Source: CANLWN01 sp039815505 | GTDB taxonomy: Bacteria; Bacteroidota; Bacteroidia; Flavobacteriales; Flavobacteriaceae | NCBI GenBank assembly: GCA_039815505.1 | Contig: JBCBZE010000069.1 | Location: forward strand, 1-12,335 | Direction: 5' to 3' | Length of the DNA stretch: 12,335 nt | Notes under the pieces: model-generated | Database searches by the model: none | What the model was told of the DNA's origin: nothing | Seen by the model: the letters and a program-made list of their open reading frames with translations, nothing else | Shown: positions 1 through 7,018 of the stretch, in pieces | Layout of the letters: each line of letters begins with the position of its first letter | Position numbering within the stretch: the stretch's first letter is position 1 | Made by a program: the position numbers and the translations under genes

Positions 1-426
1 AGAATTGCCGCCGGTAAAGTAGCCCTAAATACGTTTAAACAAACCGGAGAAGTGGTTACGGTCCCAGCCGTTGACCAAACCAGAATGGACGTAGGAATGC
101 CCGGAAAATTTGTCTGGGATTGGTATCACACATGGTCCGACAGGGGAATATGGGTAAACAATTATCCAAAAATGAGCGATGCGTTACTATTTGACTATGA
201 ATCGTTGACGGCCGCCCAAAAATTGGATAAACCCTATTTAATGATCCATAGCGATAACAGTTTTTTACCCGATGCCGCTAAAAGACAATTTAAGGCGGTA
301 CCGGCAACTATGAAAAGGTTGCAATGGGAGGGGGAAACAGGACATCTTCAATATTACGATGACCCCGAGGTATTGGACAGAACCGCCGACCAGGCCATTG
401 AATGGTACAATACAATATTTGAATAG
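1..426 (+). CDS. Alpha/beta hydrolase, C-terminal part (5' end outside window)
   Basis: The reading frame is open from base 1 to a TAG at 424-426, so 141 codons of a longer gene are visible; the GTG at 52 is only an internal valine. The visible part matches the last third of an alpha/beta hydrolase of the YcjY/dienelactone-hydrolase-like group. The strand motif KPYLMIHSD (visible residues 77-85) is where the acid residue of the catalytic triad normally lies. GETGHLQYYDD (111-121) carries the expected catalytic histidine, His115, and the final helix reads DQAIEWYNTIF. The nucleophile elbow (GxSxG) lies upstream of the window, so the substrate cannot be judged. The hydrolase fold is fairly sure; esterase versus dehalogenase versus peptidase is open. 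Confidence 0.8.
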   Translation, partial: RIAAGKVALNTFKQTGEVVTVPAVDQTRMDVGMPGKFVWDWYHTWSDRGIWVNNYPKMSDALLFDYESLTAAQKLDKPYLMIHSDNSFLPDAAKRQFKAVPATMKRLQWEGETGHLQYYDDPEVLDRTADQAIEWYNTIFE

Positions 427-446
427 GTTAAAAATTGGGTCCTATT

Positions 447-479
447 AAAAGTGGCATCAATACTGTTGATGCCACTTTT
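447..479 (+). terminator. Intrinsic terminator after the hydrolase gene
   Basis: A perfect 14-bp inverted repeat (AAAAGTGGCATCAA at 447-460 and its complement at 466-479) encloses a 5-base loop, TACTG. It lies 20 bases after the hydrolase stop. The A-run on the left arm and T-run on the right make it usable in both directions, so it could also stop minus-strand transcripts coming from the propeller lipoprotein gene. Confidence 0.88.
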
Positions 480-834
480 ATGCTTGTAAAATAGCTACCG
501 TACCGGCTGAAAAGTGCAGAGCACCGCACGGAACATCACTTTTTGCATATAAGACCGTTGTAGTGTATTTAATACGACCACTTGTCATTAACTTGCATCG
601 ACTGGCACCCTAGTATCGTTAAGCAGAAGGAGGCTTTCGAACATCTTATATAGAACTATCTCCTGTGGAACATAAAATACAGAATTCATCAAACTAAATT
701 GGAATAGTGAGGCTCGTACCAATCGTATAATTCGCTTTGATATATTCTTACTTATTACAGAAAACCCCATTAAACCTTGTAATAACTTCTTTTAGAAATA
801 CAACGTTCAATAGGGTTGGTTCTTGTGATAAAAA
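480..834. other. Gene-poor stretch, no supported gene
   Basis: About 355 bases lie between the hydrolase terminator and the 3' end of the propeller lipoprotein gene. I see no convincing gene, tRNA or tandem repeat here. A 60-codon minus-strand frame (588-770) exists, but its composition (many Ser, Leu, Ile, Val and Arg, no recognisable motif) does not resemble a known family. It may be chance, or a decayed gene. The stretch is long compared with the other intergenic gaps in the window, which are under 180 bases. Confidence 0.5.
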
Positions 835-1773
835 TCAGAACTTTATGGTTCTCAGTCCCGGAGTGCCAAACTGGGAAATGTAAAGGATCCCCTTTCGCTC
901 GTCACCTGCAATTCCATTGGGTTGTGAAAAAGTGGCCTCGTTTAATTTTCCATCCGCACTTCCATTTTCGCCCGTTCCAGCAAAAACCTCAGTGGTCCCG
1001 TCAAAAGAAACCTTATAAATCAGGTTTTCGTTGATACCGGTAGCATAAATATCGTTCTTAAAAATGGTCATATAACCTATGGCGAAGCCTGGAGTCGTAT
1101 CCGGAATAGTGGCTATGAGGGAAACGTCGCCCTCTTGGGTAACCTTTAAGATATCGGCGGTAAAAAAGTTGGCCGTAATGATATTCCCTTCGCTGTCCAC
1201 ATCGATTCCTACACAACCAAAAAGCCGGTCGTCCGTAGCCAGAACAGAAATGGTTCCGTCTGGCAATACCTTGTGTAACGTGGGTGCAAAAAAGTTGGCT
1301 ACATAAATAACATCGTCATTATCTATGGCCAAACCGCTAGGCCACCCCGCAATTTCCGCAATTTGGGATGAAGAACCGTCAGGGGCAACCTTAACAAGAA
1401 CTCCGGAGACGGCATCATTGTTGTTTTCGGTATTAAAGAAAAAATTTCCCCGACTATCCTGTACCCCACCCATGGGAGCTTCAAAACCCCCTGCTTTTTC
1501 TGAAATTCTTCCGTTACGGGTTATTTGGAAAACCTGTGTTCCATTGTACATGTTCAAATCTGGATCGAATACCCCAAAATTGGAGGCGAAAACGGTGCCA
1601 TCGGAAGCGACGAACAAACCATCGTTTGCCGGGAAATCTTCCCCTATTAAAGTAGATACCTTTTTGGGTTTGGGACCGCCGCCGCCAAAATCATCAATAC
1701 AGGAGCTTAGGGACATTATACCAATGCATAACAATACCAGACCTGTTTTGGAGCATAAATTAAGTGTTTTCAT
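835..1773 (-). CDS. NHL/SMP-30-like beta-propeller lipoprotein, probably surface-exposed
   Basis: The 312-residue product begins with a lipoprotein signal: a hydrophobic run at residues 11-22, then the lipobox LSSC with Cys25. The residues after the cysteine, IDD, resemble the acidic Bacteroidota lipoprotein export signal, which suggests transport to the outer face of the outer membrane. From about residue 40 on there are repeated propeller-blade motifs: WPSGLAIDNDDVIYVANF (144-161), GIDVDSEGNIITANF (189-203) and the closing NHL-type blade FSQPNGIAGDERKGILYIS (282-300). Such proteins resemble SMP-30/gluconolactonase and NHL propellers, but I see no certain catalytic set, so binding or lactonase activity are both possible. 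The ATG follows an A-rich stretch (AGAAAAG). The AraC-type regulator gene ends 84 bases upstream on the same strand, and the promoter between them shares a motif with the regulator's own promoter. Confidence 0.82.
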   Translation of the reverse strand: MKTLNLCSKTGLVLLCIGIMSLSSCIDDFGGGGPKPKKVSTLIGEDFPANDGLFVASDGTVFASNFGVFDPDLNMYNGTQVFQITRNGRISEKAGGFEAPMGGVQDSRGNFFFNTENNNDAVSGVLVKVAPDGSSSQIAEIAGWPSGLAIDNDDVIYVANFFAPTLHKVLPDGTISVLATDDRLFGCVGIDVDSEGNIITANFFTADILKVTQEGDVSLIATIPDTTPGFAIGYMTIFKNDIYATGINENLIYKVSFDGTTEVFAGTGENGSADGKLNEATFSQPNGIAGDERKGILYISQFGTPGLRTIKF

Positions 1774-1800
1774 CTTTTCTAAGTTTTAATTGTTATTACG

Positions 1801-1831
1801 TAAAACTAGGTAGCAGATGAAGGTGTATCGA
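1801..1831 (-). promoter_or_regulatory. Candidate promoter of the propeller lipoprotein gene
   Basis: On the minus strand TAGTTTTA (1801-1808) matches the Bacteroidota -7 element TAnnTTTG at 7 of 8 positions. Twenty bases upstream is TCGATAC (1825-1831), in the place of the -33 TTG element. The start would fall near 1794, giving a leader of about 20 bases. The weak -33 (TCG instead of TTG) fits a promoter that needs an activator. Confidence 0.4.
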
Positions 1832-1834
1832 CGG

Positions 1835-1844
1835 AATGGGTACA
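1835..1844 (-). promoter_or_regulatory. Candidate regulator-binding site, copy 1 (TGTACCCATT)
   Basis: The minus-strand 10-mer TGTACCCATT lies 5 bases upstream of GATAC (1825-1829) in the lipoprotein promoter. An identical 10-mer, also followed by GATAC, is found in front of the AraC-type regulator gene at 3033-3042. The position just upstream of the -33 region is where AraC-family activators usually bind. The function is inferred. Confidence 0.4.
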
Positions 1845-1857
1845 GTAAAACCTTTTT

Positions 1858-2979
1858 TTAGGCAACTTTACGATTTTTTATATAGGCACTTGGTGTTTGG
1901 CCCGTCTCTATTTTAAAGGATTTGTTAAACGTAGATTTGGAATTGAAACCCACATCCATCGCCAAAGCTAAAATAGTATGGTTCCTATGCTCGTTTCTAT
2001 CGATCTTACGAATGAATTCCGATATTCTATAGTGATTGATGTAATCGTAAAAAGCAGTTTGATACACTTGGTTCAATAGCCATGAAAGATTGTTGGGCGA
2101 GGTGTTCAATTTTTCTGCCAACGCCTTTAAGGTTAAATCGGGTTGTAGAAATACTCTCTCCTCTGATATAAAAAAATGAAGTCTTTTTTGCAATGTTTGA
2201 ATCTCATCTGGCTTTAGACGTTTTTTTGTGGACCTGGTTTTAGGCTCGTCCATAGGAATTCGGAAAATCTCAGGCTGTCTTAAACTAAAATAACCCACCA
2301 CATAAATAAATAGGGGCATAGATATCCACATGGTAACGTAATTAATATACCTAAAAGGTCTTCCCAAGAAATGTGTACTTAAAAAACTTGTCGCCCATAA
2401 AAGTAAAAGAACCAACAGTGCCCAAAGTAAAAATCGCAGAAATTGAAAAACAGCTTGTTGGAAAGAAAATTGTTCTTCTTCTTCTATTCTATAGCGTTTA
2501 ACCAAGAGGAACGTTCTAACCCAATAAAAGGTAAGGGAGATTAAACCAAATGCCTCTACAATAAAAAACATTACATTTAAACCTCCTGAAAAATAGCGTC
2601 TGTTAAAATCCGTCAGGGGAATACTCAAGGTCCAAAAGTAATACCCCAAATGTAATACTGCCAGGATAAAATGTGGCCATTTTAGATGAAACCCCGGGCT
2701 TTCGGCAAATACCAATCTTCTTACATACGTATATATCAGAGGGCCGAAAAGAAAAATAGTCGTGTCCGCTAAAACACCAAAACGCCATATCCAATTTTCT
2801 GGAATACGAAAAGCGGAAATCCTTCCAAAGAGCATCAGTACAGCAAAGAGTAAAAGCAACGAAAGTATACTATTTGCGCTTTTATTTCTGTTATCGAACA
2901 GGCTCAGGGAAATAGATAAAAAGAGTCCTTGGCTGACACCTAGAAAAAGAATGATATCTACGTAGTTGAAGTTTGCCAT
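1858..2979 (-). CDS. Membrane-anchored AraC-family transcriptional regulator
   Basis: The 373-residue protein has two halves. The N-terminal half (about 8-232) is very hydrophobic, with roughly seven membrane helices near 8-28, 36-56, 69-90, 102-120, 134-160, 180-200 and 212-232. A basic linker (KTRSTKKR, 247-254) leads to an AraC/XylS-type double helix-turn-helix domain at about 260-370. This contains LTLKALAEKLNTSPNNLSWLLN (first HTH, 282-303), YDYINHYRISE (311-321) and the family signature VGFNSKSTFNKSFKIETGQTPSAY (343-366). This layout is common in Flavobacteriia and suggests that a signal in the membrane or periplasm is passed directly to DNA. It is encoded just upstream of the propeller lipoprotein, whose promoter shares a motif with its own, so it probably controls both. 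The ligand is unknown. Confidence 0.92.
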   Translation of the reverse strand: MANFNYVDIILFLGVSQGLFLSISLSLFDNRNKSANSILSLLLLFAVLMLFGRISAFRIPENWIWRFGVLADTTIFLFGPLIYTYVRRLVFAESPGFHLKWPHFILAVLHLGYYFWTLSIPLTDFNRRYFSGGLNVMFFIVEAFGLISLTFYWVRTFLLVKRYRIEEEEQFSFQQAVFQFLRFLLWALLVLLLLWATSFLSTHFLGRPFRYINYVTMWISMPLFIYVVGYFSLRQPEIFRIPMDEPKTRSTKKRLKPDEIQTLQKRLHFFISEERVFLQPDLTLKALAEKLNTSPNNLSWLLNQVYQTAFYDYINHYRISEFIRKIDRNEHRNHTILALAMDVGFNSKSTFNKSFKIETGQTPSAYIKNRKVA

Positions 2980-3004
2980 TAAAATGCGTAAGTAAGTACT
3001 AAGA

Positions 3005-3034
3005 TAAAATTAATTGCTGTAGAAAACGTATCAA
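3005..3034 (-). promoter_or_regulatory. Promoter of the AraC-type regulator gene
   Basis: On the minus strand a -33 TTG (3032-3034) is followed by a 19-base spacer and the -7 element TAATTTTA (3005-3012), 7 of 8 to TAnnTTTG. Transcription would start near 2998, about 19 bases before the ATG at 2979. Spacing and elements agree with the flavobacterial primary-sigma consensus. Confidence 0.55.
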
Positions 3035-3042
3035 TGGGTACA
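3033..3042 (-). promoter_or_regulatory. Candidate regulator-binding site, copy 2 (TGTACCCATT)
   Basis: The minus-strand 10-mer TGTACCCATT is identical to the one at 1835-1844, runs directly into GATAC (3028-3032), and overlaps the -33 TTG by two bases. This position suits autoregulation by the AraC-type protein encoded immediately downstream. Binding is inferred from the repetition only. Confidence 0.4.
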
Positions 3043-3151
3043 TCCGTACTATATTTAATCTTTGAAAACCAAGCGTAAAATGCATCGATGCAAACTCTTT
3101 TTGGTCCCAAGGTATCGTGGAAATAGCATGTTCTTTAAAAGGAGAAAGACA

Positions 3152-3616
3152 CTATTGAACTTTCATTTTACGGTGCCTGATAAAGTATACACTTGCAAGA
3201 ATTCCCAAAATAATTTGGGTATAAGGGAATATGGTCCTCATAGTTTCACTCATGGCATTGGCAATTTTATAAATGTAAAGTGTGGCTGCTCCCTCCTCAT
3301 CACTATAGATGTAAAAATAGTACACTATAAAACACCTGAATATTGTCGCGGCCAGTAGGGTAATATATCCTGACTTGAAACGATCTGGATTTTTCATAAG
3401 TAGTACATATACAAATGTCAAAACAATACAAATTATCATTTCGATCATAAAGTACCCTACATGTACCATACTGAAAATAAGTGTTCCCTCGTTTTCACGG
3501 TAATGTAACAAAGAAAGAAAATAGAAAATTTCGGTCAATACGAAAAAAGCATATAAACCATATGCCCAAGCGTTCCATTTTAAAAGATCATCTCCCTTAT
3601 CCATCTTTTTGGTCAT
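3152..3616 (-). CDS. Four-helix integral membrane protein of unknown function
   Basis: The frame can be read from a TTG at 3643, but that TTG is the last three bases of a consensus -7 element, so the first start that could be transcribed is the ATG at 3616 (154 residues). The product begins with a short charged segment (MTKKMDKGDD) and then has four membrane helices at about 17-37, 50-74, 85-103 and 130-147, rich in Phe and Tyr, ending with a basic tail (RHRKMKVQ). I do not recognise the family and see no conserved polar motif that would suggest an enzyme or transporter. It lies upstream of the AraC-type regulator on the same strand, but a 172-base gap holding that gene's own promoter separates them. 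Confidence 0.7.
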   Translation of the reverse strand: MTKKMDKGDDLLKWNAWAYGLYAFFVLTEIFYFLSLLHYRENEGTLIFSMVHVGYFMIEMIICIVLTFVYVLLMKNPDRFKSGYITLLAATIFRCFIVYYFYIYSDEEGAATLYIYKIANAMSETMRTIFPYTQIILGILASVYFIRHRKMKVQ

Positions 3617-3640
3617 CCTATAACTTTGGTATGTAATTTT

Positions 3641-3669
3641 CAAAAATAAATTCCGAAGCGCACTACCAA
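3641..3669 (-). promoter_or_regulatory. Consensus promoter of the membrane protein gene; decides its start
   Basis: On the minus strand the -33 TTG (3667-3669) is followed by an 18-base spacer and TATTTTTG (3641-3648), an exact match to the Bacteroidota -7 element TAnnTTTG. The predicted transcript starts near 3634. The upstream TTG codon at 3641-3643 would therefore not be in the mRNA, which makes the ATG at 3616 the start. Confidence 0.6.
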
Positions 3670-3735
3670 TTTAAATACAAAGTAGCATTTAAACTACAGG
3701 AGGCGTACTTTTTTTCTCGATTACGGGAATTGCGT

Positions 3736-3743
3736 TATATTTA
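3736..3743 (+). promoter_or_regulatory. Possible -7 element for the zinc-ribbon gene
   Basis: TATATTTA matches TAnnTTTG at 7 of 8 positions and ends 17 bases before the ATG at 3761. I see no good -33 TTG; the equivalent place reads TTC (3714-3716) with a 19-base spacer. Confidence 0.3.
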
Positions 3744-3760
3744 TAAGAAGAATACTATGT

Positions 3761-4114
3761 ATGGAGCAAAAAACTTGTCTTGAATGCCAAGAACCTATTG
3801 TGGGACGAGTTGATAAAAAATTCTGTTCGGACTATTGTAGAAATACGCACAATAATAAAATAAACAAGGACAGTAAAAATCTGATCCGCAACATCAACAA
3901 TCGACTTAGAAAAAACTACAGGGTATTGGATAGTTTTACTTTGAAGGAAAATAAGACCAGGACCACCAAGAACAGCTTGTTGGACAAAGGTTTTGATTTT
4001 GATTATTTTACAAATTTATATACTACCCAAAAAGGTACCGTATATTTTTTTGTGTATGATTTGGGTTACCTGCCCTTGGACAATGATTATTATATGATCG
4101 TCAAAAGAGAGTAA
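3761..4114 (+). CDS. Small zinc-ribbon protein, conserved hypothetical
   Basis: The 117-residue product starts with a probable zinc-binding module: Cys6-x2-Cys9-x12-Cys22-x3-Cys26, in the context TCLECQEP and KFCSDYCRN. This four-cysteine pattern resembles the treble-clef/zinc-ribbon heads of small bacterial proteins (DUF2116-like). It is followed by a basic, Asn-rich middle (about 27-75, with INNRLRKNYR) that could contact nucleic acid, and an aromatic C-terminal segment with VYFFVYDLGYLPLDNDYYMIV (95-115). I do not know a function. The ATG at 3761 puts the first cysteine at residue 6, and no better start is seen. It is transcribed divergently from the membrane protein gene, and its 3' end faces the CBS-domain gene 37 bases away. 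Confidence 0.75.
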   Translation: MEQKTCLECQEPIVGRVDKKFCSDYCRNTHNNKINKDSKNLIRNINNRLRKNYRVLDSFTLKENKTRTTKNSLLDKGFDFDYFTNLYTTQKGTVYFFVYDLGYLPLDNDYYMIVKRE

Positions 4115-4151
4115 TAACCCAGTCCTTCCAAGAAGAAGGTTCGGCCTAGAA

Positions 4152-4616
4152 TTACTTCCAGTTCTGTCCGCTAAGTTTTAAAGCTGCCACTACAATATCC
4201 TTACGACTGATCTGACCTACTAGAATTCCCTTTTCCATTACCGGTAATCTACGGCGGTTATTTTTATGGAAGACCCCTGCCGCGTCAAAAATACTCATAT
4301 CGTGGGGAATAGTTTCCACACCACTGGTCATATACTTTTCCACACTTTTATCCAATATGGGCTGATTAAAATACCTACTTTCAGAGATTTGTTTCATACA
4401 ATCCGCTTCTGAAATAATCCCAACAAGAAAACCGTTATCGTCCAACACCGGCCCCCCGGAAATATTATATTTCTGAAATAGCTCCATGACTTCCAAAATG
4501 GATTGGTCCGGTCTAAATGTTACCAATTTTTTGGTCATATAATCCGTTACCATAATAGGGGCGTCAAATTCCTTTTTAACCGCCTTTCGTATCCCCTGAA
4601 AACTTTTGATGCCCAT
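4152..4616 (-). CDS. Tandem CBS-domain protein
   Basis: The 154-residue cytoplasmic protein consists almost entirely of two CBS domains, at about 23-75 and 92-147. Each begins with a YMT signature (DYMTKKLVTF, 25-34; KYMTSGVETI, 94-103). Each ends with the typical nucleotide-ribose motif G-x-x-S-x-x-D: GIISEAD (66-72) and GQISRKD (134-140). Paired CBS domains usually form a Bateman module that binds adenine nucleotides such as AMP, ATP or S-adenosylmethionine. No enzyme or channel domain is attached, so it probably acts as a free-standing energy or ligand sensor that acts on a partner. The short basic N-terminus (about 1-16) is not part of the fold. It is convergent with the zinc-ribbon gene and divergent from the M28 peptidase gene. 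Confidence 0.9.
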   Translation of the reverse strand: MGIKSFQGIRKAVKKEFDAPIMVTDYMTKKLVTFRPDQSILEVMELFQKYNISGGPVLDDNGFLVGIISEADCMKQISESRYFNQPILDKSVEKYMTSGVETIPHDMSIFDAAGVFHKNNRRRLPVMEKGILVGQISRKDIVVAALKLSGQNWK

Positions 4617-4641
4617 CGTATTTACTTTTAAGGTTGATTAC

Positions 4642-4649
4642 TAAAGATA
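4642..4649 (-). promoter_or_regulatory. Possible -7 element for the CBS-domain gene
   Basis: The minus strand reads TATCTTTA, 7 of 8 to TAnnTTTG, ending 25 bases before the ATG at 4616. No clear -33 TTG is visible. Confidence 0.3.
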
Positions 4650-4710
4650 GTGAATTTTAATGAATTTCTTAAATAATCCCGTCAAAACACACTAAACTTT
4701 AGGAATTTCA

Positions 4711-4718
4711 TATTTTTA
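4711..4718 (+). promoter_or_regulatory. Possible -7 element for the M28 peptidase gene
   Basis: TATTTTTA matches TAnnTTTG at 7 of 8 positions and lies 17 bases before the ATG at 4736. No well-spaced -33 TTG is seen. Confidence 0.3.
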
Positions 4719-4735
4719 GGGCACAACTCGGTGAT

Positions 4736-7018
4736 ATGAAAAAAACTACCTCCCTCATTATACTCTTATTACTTGTATTGGCCATCTATTGGAGTTTTAG
4801 CGCTTTAATGCCGACATATGTCAATGATGCGGACAACCTTCCTTCTTCTTTTTCTACGGATAGGGCTTTGGTACACGTAAAGAATATTTCAAAAGAACCT
4901 CATGGAGTGGGTTTTAAAGGACATACTGCGGTTCGTGAATACATCGTTTCCGAACTAGAAAAATTAGGGTTGGAAACCACTATACAACAGGGATACACAG
5001 CAGGAGATTGGGCCAACCTAAGCAGGGCTACGAACATTTTGACCAGAATCAAGGGGTCTAAAACCGGAAAAGCCCTTCTATTGCTTACCCATTATGACAG
5101 CAGCCCCCATTCCTCTTTGGGTGCCAGTGACGCAGGTAGTGGGGTCGCTACTATTTTGGAAGGCGTGCGTGCCTTTTTATCCGAAAACAAGACCCCTAAA
5201 AACGATATCATCATATTATTTAGCGATGCGGAAGAGCTGGGCCTTAACGGGGCCGATCTATTTGTGAACAAACATCCATGGGCCCGGGAAGTGGGACTTG
5301 TATTAAATTTTGAGGCCAGGGGAAGCGGGGGGCCAAGCTATATGCTCATCGAAACCAATAGGGGCAATAGCAGACTTATTGAAGAATTTGTGGCCGCCAA
5401 CCCTAAATACCCAGTGGCCAATTCCTTGGCTTATAGCATCTATAAAATGTTACCGAACGATACCGACCTAACTGTATTTAGGGAAGATGGTGATATAGAG
5501 GGGTTTAATTTTGCCTTTATAGGAGATCACTATGATTATCATACCGTTAGGGATAGTTATAGCCGCTTGGACCAAAATACGCTGGCCCATCAAGGAAGTT
5601 ACCTTATGCCGCTATTGTATCATTTTAGTTCCGTAAATCTGGATGACCTCAAAAGTTTAAACGATTATATCTATTTTAATGTCCCTTTTTTTAATTTGGT
5701 GTCCTATCCATTCGAATGGATTTGGCCTATGTTCGGCTTTGGCATCTTGGCTTTCCTTTTTTTACTTATCCATGGGTTCCGTAAAAGAAGGTTACGTCCC
5801 AAAGAAGTTTTAAAAGGATTTTTGCCCCTATCGCTCTCGTTGGCCATTAATGGATTTACCGGCTTCTATAGTTGGTCTGCCTTAAAATGGTGCTATCCGC
5901 AGTATAAGGACATACTTCACGGATTTACCTATAACGGGTATTCCTATATTACGGCCTTTACCTTTTTTGCCTTGGGGGTATGTCTTTGGACTTACCATAA
6001 GTTCAGAAAAATAAGCACCCCAAATCTTCTGGTGGCCCCGATTTTATTTTGGTTCCTGATCTGTGGTTTGGTTTCCTTGTATTTGGAAGGTGCAAGCTTT
6101 TTTATAATCCCCTTGTTTGCCTTGCTGGCATCATTGCTGGTGGTTATAAATCAGGAAAAACCCAGTCCGTACCTTTTGGTGTTCATGGCCATTCCCGCTT
6201 TATGGATCTATGCGCCTTTTGTGAAGATGTTCCCAGTTGGCCTGGGCCTTAAAATGATAGTGGCCTCCACCGTGTTCGTCACATTGATTTTTTGGTTGTT
6301 ATTGCCCATTTTTGGGTTCTTTAAAAACAAGAACCGCCTGGCATATATTAGTATGATACTTTTTATGGGCTTTATGGTCGCCGCTCATCTTAATTCCGGC
6401 CCTTCCAAAGAAAATGCAAAACCTAGTAGTCTATTATACGTTTTGGATGTTGATCAAAACACTGCTAAGTGGGGCACCTATGAACATGTATTATCCGATT
6501 GGACCAAACAATATCTGGGAAAAGACAAAGAAAAACCCAAAGTACTATCAGACAGGACCATAAGTAGTAAATACAGCACCGGGTTTACGTATGCATCCGC
6601 TGCGCCATTAAAGAAAATAGCACCGCCTACAGTAGAAAAGGACTTGGATACGATCATTGGTGGAGAACGATTATTGGAAATTTGTATTACCCCACAGCGG
6701 AAGGTGAACCGTTTGGAAGTATTCTCAAAAGATAGTATAACAACGGCAGCCATCAATAATATCCCCTTATCCCAATATTACATGGAAAATAGACACAGGG
6801 GCAGACTGCTAACACACTATGTAAGTGATAATGAGTATACGGAACTAAAGCTTTCCATACCTAAAGATTCCATACTGGAGCTTACGCTTTATGAAGCCTC
6901 CAATGATCTATTGACCAACCCAATGTTTACCATACCCGAAAGACCGGAAAACACCATTCCTATGCCCTTTGTATTGAACGATGCCGTCTTGGTTGTAAAA
7001 AAAGTCCGTTTTGAATAG
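4736..7018 (+). CDS. Membrane-bound M28 zinc metallopeptidase (ERMP1/Pff1-like)
   Basis: This 760-residue protein joins an M28 aminopeptidase domain to a multi-helix membrane domain. A signal-anchor helix (about 6-24) is followed by the peptidase domain at about 40-300, expected in the periplasm. The M28 residues are in order: LTHYDSS with His119 and Asp121, GASDAGSG with Asp132, SDAEELG with catalytic Glu166 and ligand Glu167, NFEARGSGG with Glu193, and YHTVRD with His269. NDTDLTVFR (241-249) before the last histidine is also typical of the ERMP1/Pff1 branch, as is Glu instead of Asp at the fourth ligand. About eight membrane helices fill 320-550, and a soluble C-terminal domain covers about 555-760. 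The full dinuclear zinc set suggests an active enzyme cutting peptides at the membrane; the substrate is unknown. The last 8 bases overlap the YeeZ-like gene, so the two are probably co-transcribed. Confidence 0.92.
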   Translation: MKKTTSLIILLLLVLAIYWSFSALMPTYVNDADNLPSSFSTDRALVHVKNISKEPHGVGFKGHTAVREYIVSELEKLGLETTIQQGYTAGDWANLSRATNILTRIKGSKTGKALLLLTHYDSSPHSSLGASDAGSGVATILEGVRAFLSENKTPKNDIIILFSDAEELGLNGADLFVNKHPWAREVGLVLNFEARGSGGPSYMLIETNRGNSRLIEEFVAANPKYPVANSLAYSIYKMLPNDTDLTVFREDGDIEGFNFAFIGDHYDYHTVRDSYSRLDQNTLAHQGSYLMPLLYHFSSVNLDDLKSLNDYIYFNVPFFNLVSYPFEWIWPMFGFGILAFLFLLIHGFRKRRLRPKEVLKGFLPLSLSLAINGFTGFYSWSALKWCYPQYKDILHGFTYNGYSYITAFTFFALGVCLWTYHKFRKISTPNLLVAPILFWFLICGLVSLYLEGASFFIIPLFALLASLLVVINQEKPSPYLLVFMAIPALWIYAPFVKMFPVGLGLKMIVASTVFVTLIFWLLLPIFGFFKNKNRLAYISMILFMGFMVAAHLNSGPSKENAKPSSLLYVLDVDQNTAKWGTYEHVLSDWTKQYLGKDKEKPKVLSDRTISSKYSTGFTYASAAPLKKIAPPTVEKDLDTIIGGERLLEICITPQRKVNRLEVFSKDSITTAAINNIPLSQYYMENRHRGRLLTHYVSDNEYTELKLSIPKDSILELTLYEASNDLLTNPMFTIPERPENTIPMPFVLNDAVLVVKKVRFE

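Noticed and set aside
588..770. 60-codon minus-strand frame in the gap before the propeller gene
   Set aside because: No recognisable motif, composition unlike the neighbours and no promoter match; probably chance, though a decayed gene cannot be excluded.
820..840. Bulged hairpin GTTC...GAAC with inner TGAT/ATCA at the propeller gene stop codon
   Set aside because: The stems are only four bases each with a bulge, and no T-run follows on the minus strand, so it is not a credible terminator.
1079..1789. Long plus-strand frames antisense to the propeller gene
   Set aside because: They are opposite-strand shadows of a gene with a clear lipoprotein signal and blade repeats.
3062..3358. 98-codon plus-strand frame with several cysteines
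   Set aside because: It starts at a TTG and lies mostly antisense to the membrane protein gene, whose hydrophobic helices and promoter are much better supported.
4124..4139. CCTTC/GAAGG hairpin between the convergent zinc-ribbon and CBS genes
   Set aside because: Five base pairs without a T-run; too weak to call a terminator.
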